Source: Amycolatopsis echigonensis
Lineage (GTDB): Bacteria > Actinomycetota > Actinomycetes > Mycobacteriales > Pseudonocardiaceae
Direction of reading: 5' to 3'
Assembly: GCF_014174495.1 (NCBI RefSeq)
Contig: NZ_JACJHR010000079.1
Location: 1-42,102, forward strand
Length of the DNA: 42,102 nucleotides
Below, one piece after another: positions 1 to 6,968 of this stretch (the stretch's first letter is position 1; each line of letters begins with the position of its first letter). Made by a program: the position numbers and the translations under genes. The notes beneath the pieces were generated by a model. It was not told where the DNA came from. It worked only from the letters and a program-made list of their open reading frames with translations, and searched no databases.

Positions 1-153
1 CGGGGGGGGGGGTGGTGCGCTCCGGGGGGGGTGGGGAGGGGGTTGTCCGGGTCCGGGGCGCGGTTCCCGCCGATGGCGTCGGCGGAGGTGGACACGCTGG
101 TCGCGGCGGTGGCGCCGACGTTGCAGCGCTACCTCACCGGCGACATCGACTAG
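1..153 (+). CDS. C-terminal fragment of an unidentified protein
   Basis: An open frame enters from the left edge and stops at a TAG at 151-153. The last readable residues include LVAAVAPTLQRYL and the end is GDID. The first ~55 bases are a G-rich run that may be poor-quality sequence, so the upstream reading is unreliable. An ATG lies at 73, but the frame is open before it and the gene is probably cut by the window edge. A strong inverted repeat follows the stop at once, which fits a true gene end. The family was not recognised. Confidence 0.45.
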   Translation, partial: RGGGWCAPGGVGRGLSGSGARFPPMASAEVDTLVAAVAPTLQRYLTGDID

Positions 154-157
154 CGCG

Positions 158-203
158 CTCGTGAGTGGCTATCCCGGTTAGAACCGGGATAGCCACTCAC
201 GAG
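158..203. terminator. Long perfect inverted repeat, probable bidirectional terminator
   Basis: Positions 158-179 and 182-203 are perfect reverse complements (22 bp each), leaving only two central bases, so a folded hairpin would open a few more pairs. It starts four bases after a plus-strand stop and ends four bases before the stop of the minus-strand DUF1304 gene. This is the placement of a shared terminator for convergent genes. There is no T-tract, which is common for actinobacterial terminators. The sequence resembles GTGAGTGGCTA-type hairpins I associate with Amycolatopsis intergenic DNA; that association is from memory. Confidence 0.75.
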
Positions 204-206
204 CCA

Positions 207-569
207 CTAGCGCGACAGCAGCAGGAAGAGCAGCGCGAGCGCGCCGGGCAGCACCTGGACGAGCAGGATCCGCTTCGACGAGGTCGCCGCGCCGTAGAGA
301 CCGGCCACGATCACGCACGCCAGGCCGTACAGCTTCAGCTGGAAGCCCGCCGGGTCCGCGGCGATGAGGCCCCAGATCAGCGCGGCGGCGAGAAAACCGT
401 TATACAGCCCCTGATTCGCGGCAAGCGTCTTGCTCTCGCGGGCGAATTCCTCGGTGGTGCCGAACGCCGCGCGCGCCCGCGGAGTCGTCCACAAAGCCAT
501 TTCCAGCACCACGATGTACAGGTGGATCAGGGCGACGAGCGCGATCAGCACGTTCGCGACGACCGTCAT
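207..569 (-). CDS. DUF1304 family integral membrane protein
   Basis: This 120-residue protein has about four hydrophobic segments, at roughly residues 3-22, 52-70, 79-95 and 103-118. Between the first two lies the family-like stretch EMALWTTPRARAAFGTT, followed by ANQGLYNGFLAA. These features and the length fit DUF1304, small membrane proteins of unknown function. The ATG at 569 overlaps the hisI stop as ATGA, so it is the third gene of a hisF-hisI-DUF1304 operon by translational coupling. Nothing in the sequence links it to histidine synthesis; it probably just shares the transcript. An upstream in-frame extension would run through hisI and is not used. Confidence 0.85.
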   Translation of the reverse strand: MTVVANVLIALVALIHLYIVVLEMALWTTPRARAAFGTTEEFARESKTLAANQGLYNGFLAAALIWGLIAADPAGFQLKLYGLACVIVAGLYGAATSSKRILLVQVLPGALALLFLLLSR

Positions 570-925
570 CGTGCGCCTTCCTCGGCGAGCAGCAGCCGTT
601 CGTCGGTGTCGAAGCAGGTGCGCGTGCCCGTGTGGCAAGCCGGACCGGTCTGGTCCACTCGGAGCAACACCGTGTCGCCGTCGCAGTCGATGCGGACTTC
701 GCGCACGTGCTGGACGTGGCCCGAGGTCTCGCCCTTCACCCACAATTCCTGCCTGCTGCGCGACCAATAAGTGCCGCGGCGCGTGGTGAGCGTGGCTTCG
801 AGCGCGTCGTCGTTCATCCAGGCCATCATCAGCACGTCGGACGTCGCGTGGTCCACCACGACGGCCGCGATCAACCCGTCCGCGTTGCGCTTGAGCCGTG
901 CGGAAAGTTCCGGCGAAAGGCTCAT
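566..925 (-). CDS. hisI: Phosphoribosyl-AMP cyclohydrolase HisI
   Basis: The enzyme opens the adenine ring of phosphoribosyl-AMP to give ProFAR, the third step of histidine synthesis, in the cytoplasm. The 119 residues match the stand-alone HisI length. The metal site is visible: DCDGD at residues 80-84 (C81), and C97 and C104 in GPACHTG and TRTCF, the zinc and magnesium ligands of the family. The HisE (pyrophosphohydrolase) domain found fused in some bacteria is absent and hisE is not in the window. The start ATG overlaps the hisF stop (ATGA) and the stop overlaps the DUF1304 start, so the three genes are tightly coupled. Confidence 0.96.
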   Translation of the reverse strand: MSLSPELSARLKRNADGLIAAVVVDHATSDVLMMAWMNDDALEATLTTRRGTYWSRSRQELWVKGETSGHVQHVREVRIDCDGDTVLLRVDQTGPACHTGTRTCFDTDERLLLAEEGAR

Positions 926-1695
926 CGCACGACCACCCCGCCGGTGCGCAGCGCGCCCTTCACTTCCCCGATCGTCAACTGTCCGAAGTGGAATACGCTC
1001 GCCGCGAGCACCGCGTCCGCACCGGCTTCCACGGCGGGAAGGAAGTGCTCGGTCGCGCCCGCGCCGCCGCTGGCGATCACCGGGACCCGGACCGCCTTCC
1101 GGACCAGGCCGATCAGTTCGAGGTCGAAGCCGGTTTTGGTGCCGTCCGCGTCCATCGAGTTGAGCAGCACCTCGCCCACGCCGAGTTCCTCGCCGCGCGC
1201 GGCCCATTCCACCGCGTCGATGCCGGTGCCGCGCCGGCCGCCGTGCGTGGTGACCTCGAAGCCGGACGCCGTCGGTTCGCTGCCTTCGGGCACGCGCCGC
1301 GCGTCCACGGACAGCACGACGCACTGCGCCCCGAACCGGCGCGACGCCTCGCGCAGCAGCTCCGGGCGGGCGATCGCGGCCGTGTTGATGCTCACTTTGT
1401 CCGCGCCGGTGCGCAGCAGCCGGTTGACGTCGTCGGTCGAGCGCACGCCGCCGCCGACGGTGAGCGGGATGAAGACCTGTTCGGCGGTGCGGCGGACCAC
1501 GTCGAAGGTGGTTTCGCGGTCGCCGGAGGACGCGGTGACGTCGAGGAAGGTCAGCTCGTCCGCGCCCTCGGCGTCGTACCGCCGCGCGAGCTCCACCGGG
1601 TCGCCCGCGTCGCGCAGGTCGGCGAAGTTGACGCCCTTCACGACCCGGCCCGCGTCGACGTCGAGACAGGGAATCACCCGAACCGCCACAGCCAT
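922..1695 (-). CDS. hisF: Imidazole glycerol phosphate synthase cyclase subunit HisF
   Basis: HisF takes ammonia made by the HisH glutaminase and converts PRFAR to imidazole glycerol phosphate plus AICAR. The 257-residue length is standard for this (beta/alpha)8 barrel. The N-terminus VIPCLDVDAGRVVKG carries catalytic D12, and D131 in LSVDARR is the second catalytic aspartate. Phosphate-binding loops TVGGGVR and VIASGGAGA are present. I chose the ATG at 1695 because it places the conserved beta-1 strand next to the start. The partner hisH lies about 6 kb away on the same strand, separated by unrelated genes. hisI follows with an ATGA overlap. Confidence 0.97.
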   Translation of the reverse strand: MAVAVRVIPCLDVDAGRVVKGVNFADLRDAGDPVELARRYDAEGADELTFLDVTASSGDRETTFDVVRRTAEQVFIPLTVGGGVRSTDDVNRLLRTGADKVSINTAAIARPELLREASRRFGAQCVVLSVDARRVPEGSEPTASGFEVTTHGGRRGTGIDAVEWAARGEELGVGEVLLNSMDADGTKTGFDLELIGLVRKAVRVPVIASGGAGATEHFLPAVEAGADAVLAASVFHFGQLTIGEVKGALRTGGVVVR

Positions 1696-1793
1696 GCCGC
1701 CCAGCCTAGTCGGCCGCTCACTCAAGCCCGCCGCCACGGCTTCGTCACTATTTCGCGGAACCGAAGCATCAAAACCGGGGGCTCGCGCGTCTG

Positions 1794-2309
1794 ATGATCG
1801 TGACCACCGGTTTCGACGAGTTCGTGGCGGAACGCCTCGACGGGCTCCTGCGCTACGCGACCGTCCTCGCCGACGACCCGCATCTGGCGCAGGACATCGT
1901 GCAGGACGTGCTGCTGCGCGCGCAGCAACGCTGGGCGAAGATCGATTCGCCGCCCACCTACGTCCGCCGGATGATCACCAACGAGTACCTGTCGTGGCGC
2001 CGCCGCGCCGCCCGCCGCGTGGTGCCGTCGAACCATTCGGTGCTCGATTCGCTCGGGCCGCCGACCGCCGATCCCAGCACCGCCTACGACGAACGCGACG
2101 AAATGCTCGCCTTGCTGGCCACTCTGCCGCGGAAACAGCGCGCCGCGGTCGTCCTGCGCTACTACGAGAACTACACCGACGCCGAAATCGCCGATTTCCT
2201 CCGCTGCGGCGTCTCGACCGTGCGCAGCCAGATCTCGCGCGCGCTGGCCACATTGCGCGCCGGAATGCCCTCGTTGCCGTCCGCCCTCACCACCGGAGCA
2301 GGAGAATGA
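1794..2309 (+). CDS. ECF RNA polymerase sigma factor, SigE family (SigE/SCO-type)
   Basis: A 171-residue sigma-70 family protein. Region 2 spans about residues 5-80 (RYATVLADDPHLAQDIVQDV, then the YVRRMITNEYLSWRRR stretch). Region 4 spans about 105-158, with the helix-turn-helix in YTDAEIADFLRCGVSTVRSQ. Length and motifs fit the actinobacterial SigE-type ECF group. The next gene starts inside its stop codon (ATGA) and encodes a single-pass membrane protein, the usual place for a cognate anti-sigma or signalling partner. The signal it responds to cannot be read from the sequence. A GGGGG-type ribosome site precedes the ATG. Confidence 0.9.
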   Translation: MIVTTGFDEFVAERLDGLLRYATVLADDPHLAQDIVQDVLLRAQQRWAKIDSPPTYVRRMITNEYLSWRRRAARRVVPSNHSVLDSLGPPTADPSTAYDERDEMLALLATLPRKQRAAVVLRYYENYTDAEIADFLRCGVSTVRSQISRALATLRAGMPSLPSALTTGAGE

Positions 2310-3274
2310 CCCCCTCGAACGAGACCGAGACGCTGGTGCGCGACAGCCTCGAACGGCTCGCCGAGCGGGCGCCGGACGGCAACGACGTGCTCAATGCGCT
2401 CGCCCGCGCCCGGCAACGCCGACGCCGTCCCCGTCTCGCGCTCGTCGCCGCGGCCGCCGCGGTGATCGCGGTCGCCGCCGGGGTGCCGCTGGTGGTCAAC
2501 ACGGTCACCGAAGCGCCCTCGCAGGTCACGCCCGCCGCCGGACGGCCGGTGCTCGCGTACACGCCGGGCTGGCTGCCGGACGGCTTCACCGAGCAGTACC
2601 GCTCCGGCGGGCCTGGGAACACCGCGCAGGTGCGGCAGTGGCAGGCCGGCGCGAGCAGGCTGGAACTCGCCGCGCATTCCACGGCGGATCCGGAATGGGC
2701 GCAGACCGCGCTGCGCATCTCGGCGTTGAAGGACCAGGTCGTGGTGCACGGGCGGGTCGCCATGGTGACCGGGCCGACCGACACGATCGCCACGCTGACC
2801 TGGATGCCGGACGACCACCACGTGCTGACCGCCAAGGTGGAAGGCGTCCCGGACGCACGCGCGGCGGCCGAGCGAGTGGCCGATTCCGTGACCATTGAGC
2901 CAGTCCAGGTCCGCGGCGAGGCTCGGTTCGGTCCATTGCCCGCCGGTCTTCGCGAAGAAGCCACGACGGTGCGCGGCAGCAGTTCCGACAACGCGACGAC
3001 CGTGCTCGACGCCAGCGGCCCGAGCGGCAAGGTGCGCGTGACGATCGGCGGCGGTTCCCCGGCACTCGGCGGATCCGGGCCGGTGCGGGTGCGCGGTCTC
3101 CCCGGGGCTTACGTGCCCGCCTCCGGACCGGCCGACGCGCTGGTCGCCGTGCGGCTGTCGTCCGGACGCTGGCTGACCGTTTCCGGCCGGTTGCCGCGCG
3201 AACAACTCGTCGCGGTGGCGGACGGGATCGTGCTCGATTCGGCACCGGATTACGCCTGGCTGGGCTCCCGCTGA
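2306..3274 (+). CDS. Single-pass membrane protein, probable partner of the sigma factor
   Basis: The 322-residue protein has a charged cytoplasmic N-terminus of about 40 residues (ending RQRRRRPR), one membrane segment at about residues 43-63, and a large extracytoplasmic domain. No zinc-binding HxxxCxxC anti-sigma motif is visible in the short cytoplasmic part, so it is not a classic ZAS anti-sigma factor. Its ATG overlaps the sigma gene stop as ATGA, so the two are translationally coupled. Actinobacterial SigE-type sigma genes are often followed by proteins of this layout. A role in holding or tuning the sigma factor is inferred only from position. Confidence 0.75.
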   Translation: MTPSNETETLVRDSLERLAERAPDGNDVLNALARARQRRRRPRLALVAAAAAVIAVAAGVPLVVNTVTEAPSQVTPAAGRPVLAYTPGWLPDGFTEQYRSGGPGNTAQVRQWQAGASRLELAAHSTADPEWAQTALRISALKDQVVVHGRVAMVTGPTDTIATLTWMPDDHHVLTAKVEGVPDARAAAERVADSVTIEPVQVRGEARFGPLPAGLREEATTVRGSSSDNATTVLDASGPSGKVRVTIGGGSPALGGSGPVRVRGLPGAYVPASGPADALVAVRLSSGRWLTVSGRLPREQLVAVADGIVLDSAPDYAWLGSR

Positions 3275-3277
3275 CCA

Positions 3278-3316
3278 CTACCGTGAAGCGATGTCCGAAC
3301 TGGAGCGTCTCGGAGC
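3278..3316 (+). repeat. Upstream copy of the PPOX gene start region
   Basis: This 39-base stretch matches 3475-3513 at 33 of 39 positions, covering the last upstream bases, the ATG and the first nine codons (MSELERLGA) of the PPOX gene. In this copy the frame continues only as low-quality sequence (FRGWRTPSG...) with no PPOX similarity. It looks like a remnant of a duplicated gene start or a template-switch duplication. It lies directly behind the sigma-partner gene. The rest of the 213-base gap (3275-3487) shows nothing recognisable. Confidence 0.7.
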
Positions 3317-3487
3317 ACGCTTTCGCGGGTGGCGCACGCCGTCGGGATCTCGTGCCGTTCCTCCTCGCCGGGGCCGGGATTTCCGCGCTCCTCGGGCGGC
3401 TCACGGCGCGAAAGGCGGCTCGGCGTTTGCGCGGCACTCGGCCCGCCGACCGCTGCCATGGACTGTGCCGCCGTCTACCGTAGGGCT

Positions 3488-3871
3488 ATGTCCGAACTTG
3501 AGCGTCTCGGCGCCGAGAAGTACGTCGTGCTGACCACTTTCCGCCGCGACGGCCGCGCGGTCCCGACCCCGGTGTGGGCTTCCCGCGACGGCGACGAACT
3601 GGTGCTGTTCTCGGAACGCAACGCGGGCAAGGTCAAGCGGATCCGCAACAACGGCGAAGTCCGCCTGCAAGCGTGCGACGTCCGCGGCCGCCGGGTGCAC
3701 GGCGCCGAGGCGAGCGGGACCGCCCGGCTGCTCGCCGCCGCCGAGACCGAGCGCGTTCGCGGGGTGATCGCGCGGGATTACGGCATCGTCGGGCGGGTGA
3801 CGATGTTCTTCAGCCGGCTCCGCGGCGGGCCGGAGCGGACGATCGGAATCGCGGTCAAGATCGCGGAGTGA
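3488..3871 (+). CDS. PPOX class F420-dependent oxidoreductase, Rv2061-like
   Basis: A 127-residue split beta-barrel flavin/deazaflavin protein. The N-terminal YVVLTTFRRDGRAVPTPVW followed by DELVLFSERNAGKVKRIRNN is the cofactor-binding pattern of the PPOX/FDOR superfamily, and length and sequence resemble the Rv2061 subgroup that uses coenzyme F420. Such enzymes carry out hydride transfer on unknown substrates in the cytoplasm. The start at 3488 is supported by the conserved strand beginning at residue 11. The first ~39 bases are duplicated about 200 bases upstream. The gene converges with the DUF1330 gene, leaving one base between the two stops. Confidence 0.88.
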   Translation: MSELERLGAEKYVVLTTFRRDGRAVPTPVWASRDGDELVLFSERNAGKVKRIRNNGEVRLQACDVRGRRVHGAEASGTARLLAAAETERVRGVIARDYGIVGRVTMFFSRLRGGPERTIGIAVKIAE

Positions 3872-3872
3872 G

Positions 3873-4214
3873 TCACCCGGCCGCGCGGAGCCGGGCGCCC
3901 AGCGCGGCCGAATCGTGGTCCGGCCCGCAGCCCTCGGCCAGGATCACGTCGCCCACCAGATGGTCGGTGCGCAGGTGCAGGATCTTGCGGTACTCCGCCG
4001 AGTCGTACCACGCCTCGGCGGCGGCGAAGTCGGGGAATTCGATCACGACCGTCGCGCCCGGCCAGGTGCCTTCCAGCACGCGGGTCTGTCCGCCGTGGAC
4101 CAGGAACCGGCCCCCGAACGGGTCGAGCGTGGCCTGGATGAGCTCGAGGTAGTCGTAGACCTCGGGGTGCACGATTCCGGGCTGGCGCAGGTGGGCGATG
4201 GCGTAAGCGGGCAT
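3873..4214 (-). CDS. DUF1330 family protein (dimeric alpha-beta barrel)
   Basis: A 113-residue protein. MPAYAIAHLRQP at the start, the central RFLVHGGQTRVLEGTWPG, and VVIEFPDFAAAEAWYDSAEYRKI near residues 56-76 are the features of the DUF1330 family, small proteins of the dimeric alpha-beta barrel fold. Function is unknown. The gene stands alone on the minus strand between PPOX and the WYL regulator; no operon partner is evident. The ATG at 4214 directly precedes the first beta strand. Confidence 0.88.
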   Translation of the reverse strand: MPAYAIAHLRQPGIVHPEVYDYLELIQATLDPFGGRFLVHGGQTRVLEGTWPGATVVIEFPDFAAAEAWYDSAEYRKILHLRTDHLVGDVILAEGCGPDHDSAALGARLRAAG

Positions 4215-4300
4215 GTCCGGCTCCTCGGGTCGATTTCGTTGCCTGCCCAGCAATCTTGTCCGCTCGGATGCATGCCGTCGATTACCTCGCGGGTAATCGC

Positions 4301-5227
4301 TCAGCTCCCGTACCGGCCCGTCAGTTCCCTCCCGATACGGGCGAGTTCGGCGCGGACCGGCTCCGGTTCCACCACTTCGACCAGGTCGCCCCACCCCGCC
4401 AGCTGTTCCGCGATCGAGCGCACCCAGTGCGCCGCCACCTTGACCGTGACCCGGCCGTCCCGCTCCCCGAGCACCTCGCAGTGCCGCCCGAAACGCGACC
4501 GCAGCACGGGCAGATACCGCGCGTCGACCAGCACAGTCGCCGACACGAGCGAACGCCGTTGCTCCATCTCCTCCACGACCCGCGCCCACTGTTCGCGGAG
4601 ATCGAAGTCGTCCGGCCGTTCGGAAGGCAGGTCCGTGATCTCCGCCGCCGACATCCGGTCGACGCGGAAAGTTCGTTGTCCCGCAGGGGTTCCGGCGAGG
4701 AAATACCAGACGCCGTCCTTGTCCGCGAGACCGTACGGATCGACCAACCGGCCTTTGCCGCTGTAGTCGAACCGCACCTTGCGCCGGTGCACCACCGCCT
4801 GCTGGAGGGATTGGACGAGTGCGGGCGGCTCGCGATCCCGCTCGCCCCACCTCGCCGGATCGGACACGACGGCTCGCGCGGCGGCTTCGGCGTCGGCTCG
4901 GAAGGTCGCGGGCAGCGCACGGACGAGCTTGCGCAACGCGGACGACAGTTCCGGACCGCCGGACGCCGCCGGGCCCAGCATCAAGAACAACGCCTGGGAT
5001 TCGGCCGCGGTCAGCCCGCTGAGGTCGGTGCGCGCCCCGCCGACGAGCGACCATCCCCCGCCGCGCCCGGGCTGCGGATAAACCGGGATCCCGGCGGACG
5101 ACAACGCCTCCAGGTCGCGGCGGGCCGTGGCCACGGAGATCTCCAGGTCCTTTGCCAGTTCGGCAGCAGTCACCCGGCCGCGGGCCTGAAGCAGCAGGAC
5201 GGCGGCGACAAGACGGTCAGCTCGCAT
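4301..5227 (-). CDS. WYL-domain transcriptional regulator with DeoR-type HTH
   Basis: The 308-residue protein has an N-terminal winged HTH (residues ~5-55; AAELAKDLEISVATARRDLEAL) and a central WYL domain (~130-210; VRFDYSGKGRLVDPYGLADKDGVWYFLAG, then RTFRVDRM), followed by the WCX-type C-terminal region (VTVKVAAHWVRS...). It is a YafY-like ligand-sensing repressor or activator. The ATG at 5227 has a GGGAG about a dozen bases upstream; a TTG seven codons further upstream is less likely. A 27-bp palindrome at 5246-5272 lies immediately upstream, between this gene and the divergent VOC gene, so autoregulation and control of the VOC/YdeI pair are likely. Confidence 0.9.
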   Translation of the reverse strand: MRADRLVAAVLLLQARGRVTAAELAKDLEISVATARRDLEALSSAGIPVYPQPGRGGGWSLVGGARTDLSGLTAAESQALFLMLGPAASGGPELSSALRKLVRALPATFRADAEAAARAVVSDPARWGERDREPPALVQSLQQAVVHRRKVRFDYSGKGRLVDPYGLADKDGVWYFLAGTPAGQRTFRVDRMSAAEITDLPSERPDDFDLREQWARVVEEMEQRRSLVSATVLVDARYLPVLRSRFGRHCEVLGERDGRVTVKVAAHWVRSIAEQLAGWGDLVEVVEPEPVRAELARIGRELTGRYGS

Positions 5228-5245
5228 GTTTTCGATTCTCCCGCG

Positions 5246-5272
5246 CAAAGTGCTCAGAAGATGAGCACTTTG
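5246..5272. promoter_or_regulatory. Palindromic operator between WYL regulator and VOC gene
   Basis: Arms CAAAGTGCTCA (5246-5256) and TGAGCACTTTG (5262-5272) are perfect reverse complements around a five-base spacer. It starts 19 bases upstream of the WYL start codon and ends 44 bases upstream of the VOC start. It is more AT-rich than its surroundings. A symmetric site midway between a regulator and a divergent target is the usual arrangement for a DeoR/WYL operator. Confidence 0.75.
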
Positions 5273-5315
5273 ACGGAGAAGCTAGTCCTGCCACCGAGCA
5301 GACAAGGAATCAGAA

Positions 5316-5741
5316 ATGCTTAAGGGACTCAGCACCGTCACCTTCTACTCCCCCGACTTCGAGGCGGCGAAGCGCTGGTACACCGACCTTCTCGGCGTCG
5401 CGCCGTACCTGGACACCCCGGCGTATATGGAGTGGCGCATCGGCGACTACCAGCACGAATTCGGCATCGTGCACAGCTCGTATGCCACCAGCGAGCTCTC
5501 CCGGACCGCCGACCTGGCCACCGTGGGGCAGCCCGCGGGCGCGGTCGTGTTCTGGCACGTCGAGGACGTCCCCGCGACGCTGGAGCGCGTTGTCGCGATG
5601 GGCGCGAAGGTCCACGACGCCCCGCGCGACCGCGGGACCGGATTCATCACCGCGTCGGTGATCGACCCGTGGGGCAACATCCTCGGCCTGATGTACAACC
5701 CGCACTACGTGTCGGTCCGGGAAACGCTGGTGCAGGCATGA
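5316..5741 (+). CDS. VOC family protein (glyoxalase/bleomycin resistance fold)
   Basis: The 141-residue single-unit VOC protein has two beta-alpha-beta-beta-beta modules. The first begins LSTVTFYSPDFEAAKRWYTDLLGV and the second contains VVFWHVEDVPATLERVVAMGAKV, ending VIDPWGNILGLMYNP. Likely metal-binding positions are His and Glu residues on these strands, but the substrate cannot be assigned; the family includes isomerases, dioxygenases and antibiotic-binding proteins. It is divergent from the WYL regulator across a palindromic operator and its stop overlaps the start of the YdeI-like gene (ATGA). The two genes are probably induced together. Confidence 0.88.
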   Translation: MLKGLSTVTFYSPDFEAAKRWYTDLLGVAPYLDTPAYMEWRIGDYQHEFGIVHSSYATSELSRTADLATVGQPAGAVVFWHVEDVPATLERVVAMGAKVHDAPRDRGTGFITASVIDPWGNILGLMYNPHYVSVRETLVQA

Positions 5742-6064
5742 TGATCTTCGCCGACACCGCGTCGTGGCGGGACTGGCTGGCCGAGCACCACGACTCCGCC
5801 ACCGAGATCTGGGTAGTGCTGGCGAAGACAGGCGCGCCCGGCCTCACCTACGAGCACGCATTGCAAGAAGCGCTCTGCTACGGCTGGATCGACGGTCTGA
5901 CCCGCCGTCGCGACAGCTCGACCTACATCCAGCGGTACACGCCAAGACGGCCGAAAAGCCCTTGGTCACCGCGAAATCTCGCCCGGGCCGAACTGCTCCG
6001 GCAACAAGGACGGATGCACCCGGCCGGGCAGCTCGCGCTCGACCGGGCCGCGGTTCCGGCGTGA
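5738..6064 (+). CDS. YdeI/OmpD-associated family protein, short form
   Basis: The 108 residues match the N-terminal half of YdeI-like proteins: WRDWLAEHHDSATEIWVVLAKTG, then LQEALCYGWIDGLTRRRD and the family-typical RYTPRRPKSPWSPRNLARAELL. Usual members are about 190 residues and continue with a second conserved part. Here the protein stops soon after GRMHPAG. So the gene is either C-terminally truncated or a natural short form; no continuation was seen downstream before priA. Two ATGs in a row (5738 and 5741) are possible starts; the first overlaps the VOC stop. Confidence 0.8.
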   Translation: MMIFADTASWRDWLAEHHDSATEIWVVLAKTGAPGLTYEHALQEALCYGWIDGLTRRRDSSTYIQRYTPRRPKSPWSPRNLARAELLRQQGRMHPAGQLALDRAAVPA

Positions 6065-6093
6065 ATTCCGTTTCCCGCCAACGATTCCCGCGA

Positions 6094-6831
6094 TCAGCGG
6101 ACCGCGGCGAGGGCCTCCGGCAGCGTGAAAGCGCCCGCGTACAGCGCCTTCCCCACGATCGAACCCTCGACACCGTCCGACGCCAGCGCGGCCAGCGCGC
6201 GCAGGTCGTCCACACTGGACACTCCGCCGGAGGCGATCACCGGCGCGTCGGTGCGGGCGGTGACCTCGCGCAGCAGGTCCAGGTTCGGGCCGCGCAGCGT
6301 GCCGTCCTTGCTCACGTCCGTGACGACGTACCGGCTGGCCCCGTCGCGGTCGAGCCGCTCCAGGACCTCCCACAGGTCGCCGCCGTCGGACGTCCAGCCG
6401 CGAGCGGACAGCCGGTGCCCGGCCTCGGTGATCCGCACGTCGAGGCCGATCGCGACGCGGTCGCCGTACTCCGAGACGACCTTCGCCGTCCAGTCCGGGT
6501 CCTCGAGCGCCGCGGTGCCGAGGTTGACCCGGCGCGCGCCGGTGGCGAGCGCCGCCTCGAGCGACGCGTCGTCGCGGATGCCGCCGGACAGCTCCACCTG
6601 CACGTCGAGCCGCTTGACGACGTCGGCGAGCAGCTCGCGGTTGCTGCCCTTGCCGAACGCGGCGTCGAGGTCCACGAGATGGATCCACTCGGCGCCGTCG
6701 CGCTGCCACTGCAGCGCCGCCTCGAGCGGACTGCCGTAGGAGGTCTCGGTGCCCGCCTCGCCCTGGACGAGTCGGACCGCCTGGCCGTCGGCAACATCAA
6801 CTGCGGGAAGGAGCGTGAAAGTCACGCGCAC
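6094..6831 (-). CDS. priA: Bifunctional ProFAR / phosphoribosylanthranilate isomerase PriA
   Basis: This 245-residue (beta/alpha)8 barrel isomerises ProFAR in histidine synthesis and, in actinobacteria, also phosphoribosylanthranilate in tryptophan synthesis. D12 (LPAVDVADG) and D176 (DVSKDGT) are the catalytic acids. The loop LSARGWTSDGGD contains R144 and W146, which match the substrate-switching Arg and Trp known from Mycobacterium PriA with a one-residue offset. That loop separates PriA from ordinary HisA. The start is a GTG at 6831, just before strand beta-1. It lies 137 bases downstream of hisH on the same strand. Confidence 0.95.
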   Translation of the reverse strand: MRVTFTLLPAVDVADGQAVRLVQGEAGTETSYGSPLEAALQWQRDGAEWIHLVDLDAAFGKGSNRELLADVVKRLDVQVELSGGIRDDASLEAALATGARRVNLGTAALEDPDWTAKVVSEYGDRVAIGLDVRITEAGHRLSARGWTSDGGDLWEVLERLDRDGASRYVVTDVSKDGTLRGPNLDLLREVTARTDAPVIASGGVSSVDDLRALAALASDGVEGSIVGKALYAGAFTLPEALAAVR

Positions 6832-6968
6832 AGACTAAGCGGCCGCCTCGCGCCCCCTGTCCGGGGGATATGCGCTCGGTCCGACGGCAGCGGCGACTCA
6901 GGCGGCCGGTCCGTGGCGACGACGTGAGCAGCAGCACATCCGCCAGGCCGATCCGGGCGGAACTCCCG

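Noticed and set aside
1757..1791. GGAACC upstream of the sigma factor as an autoregulated ECF promoter
   Set aside because: The only CGTC-like -10 is about 25 bases away, not the usual 16-17, so the pairing is not credible.
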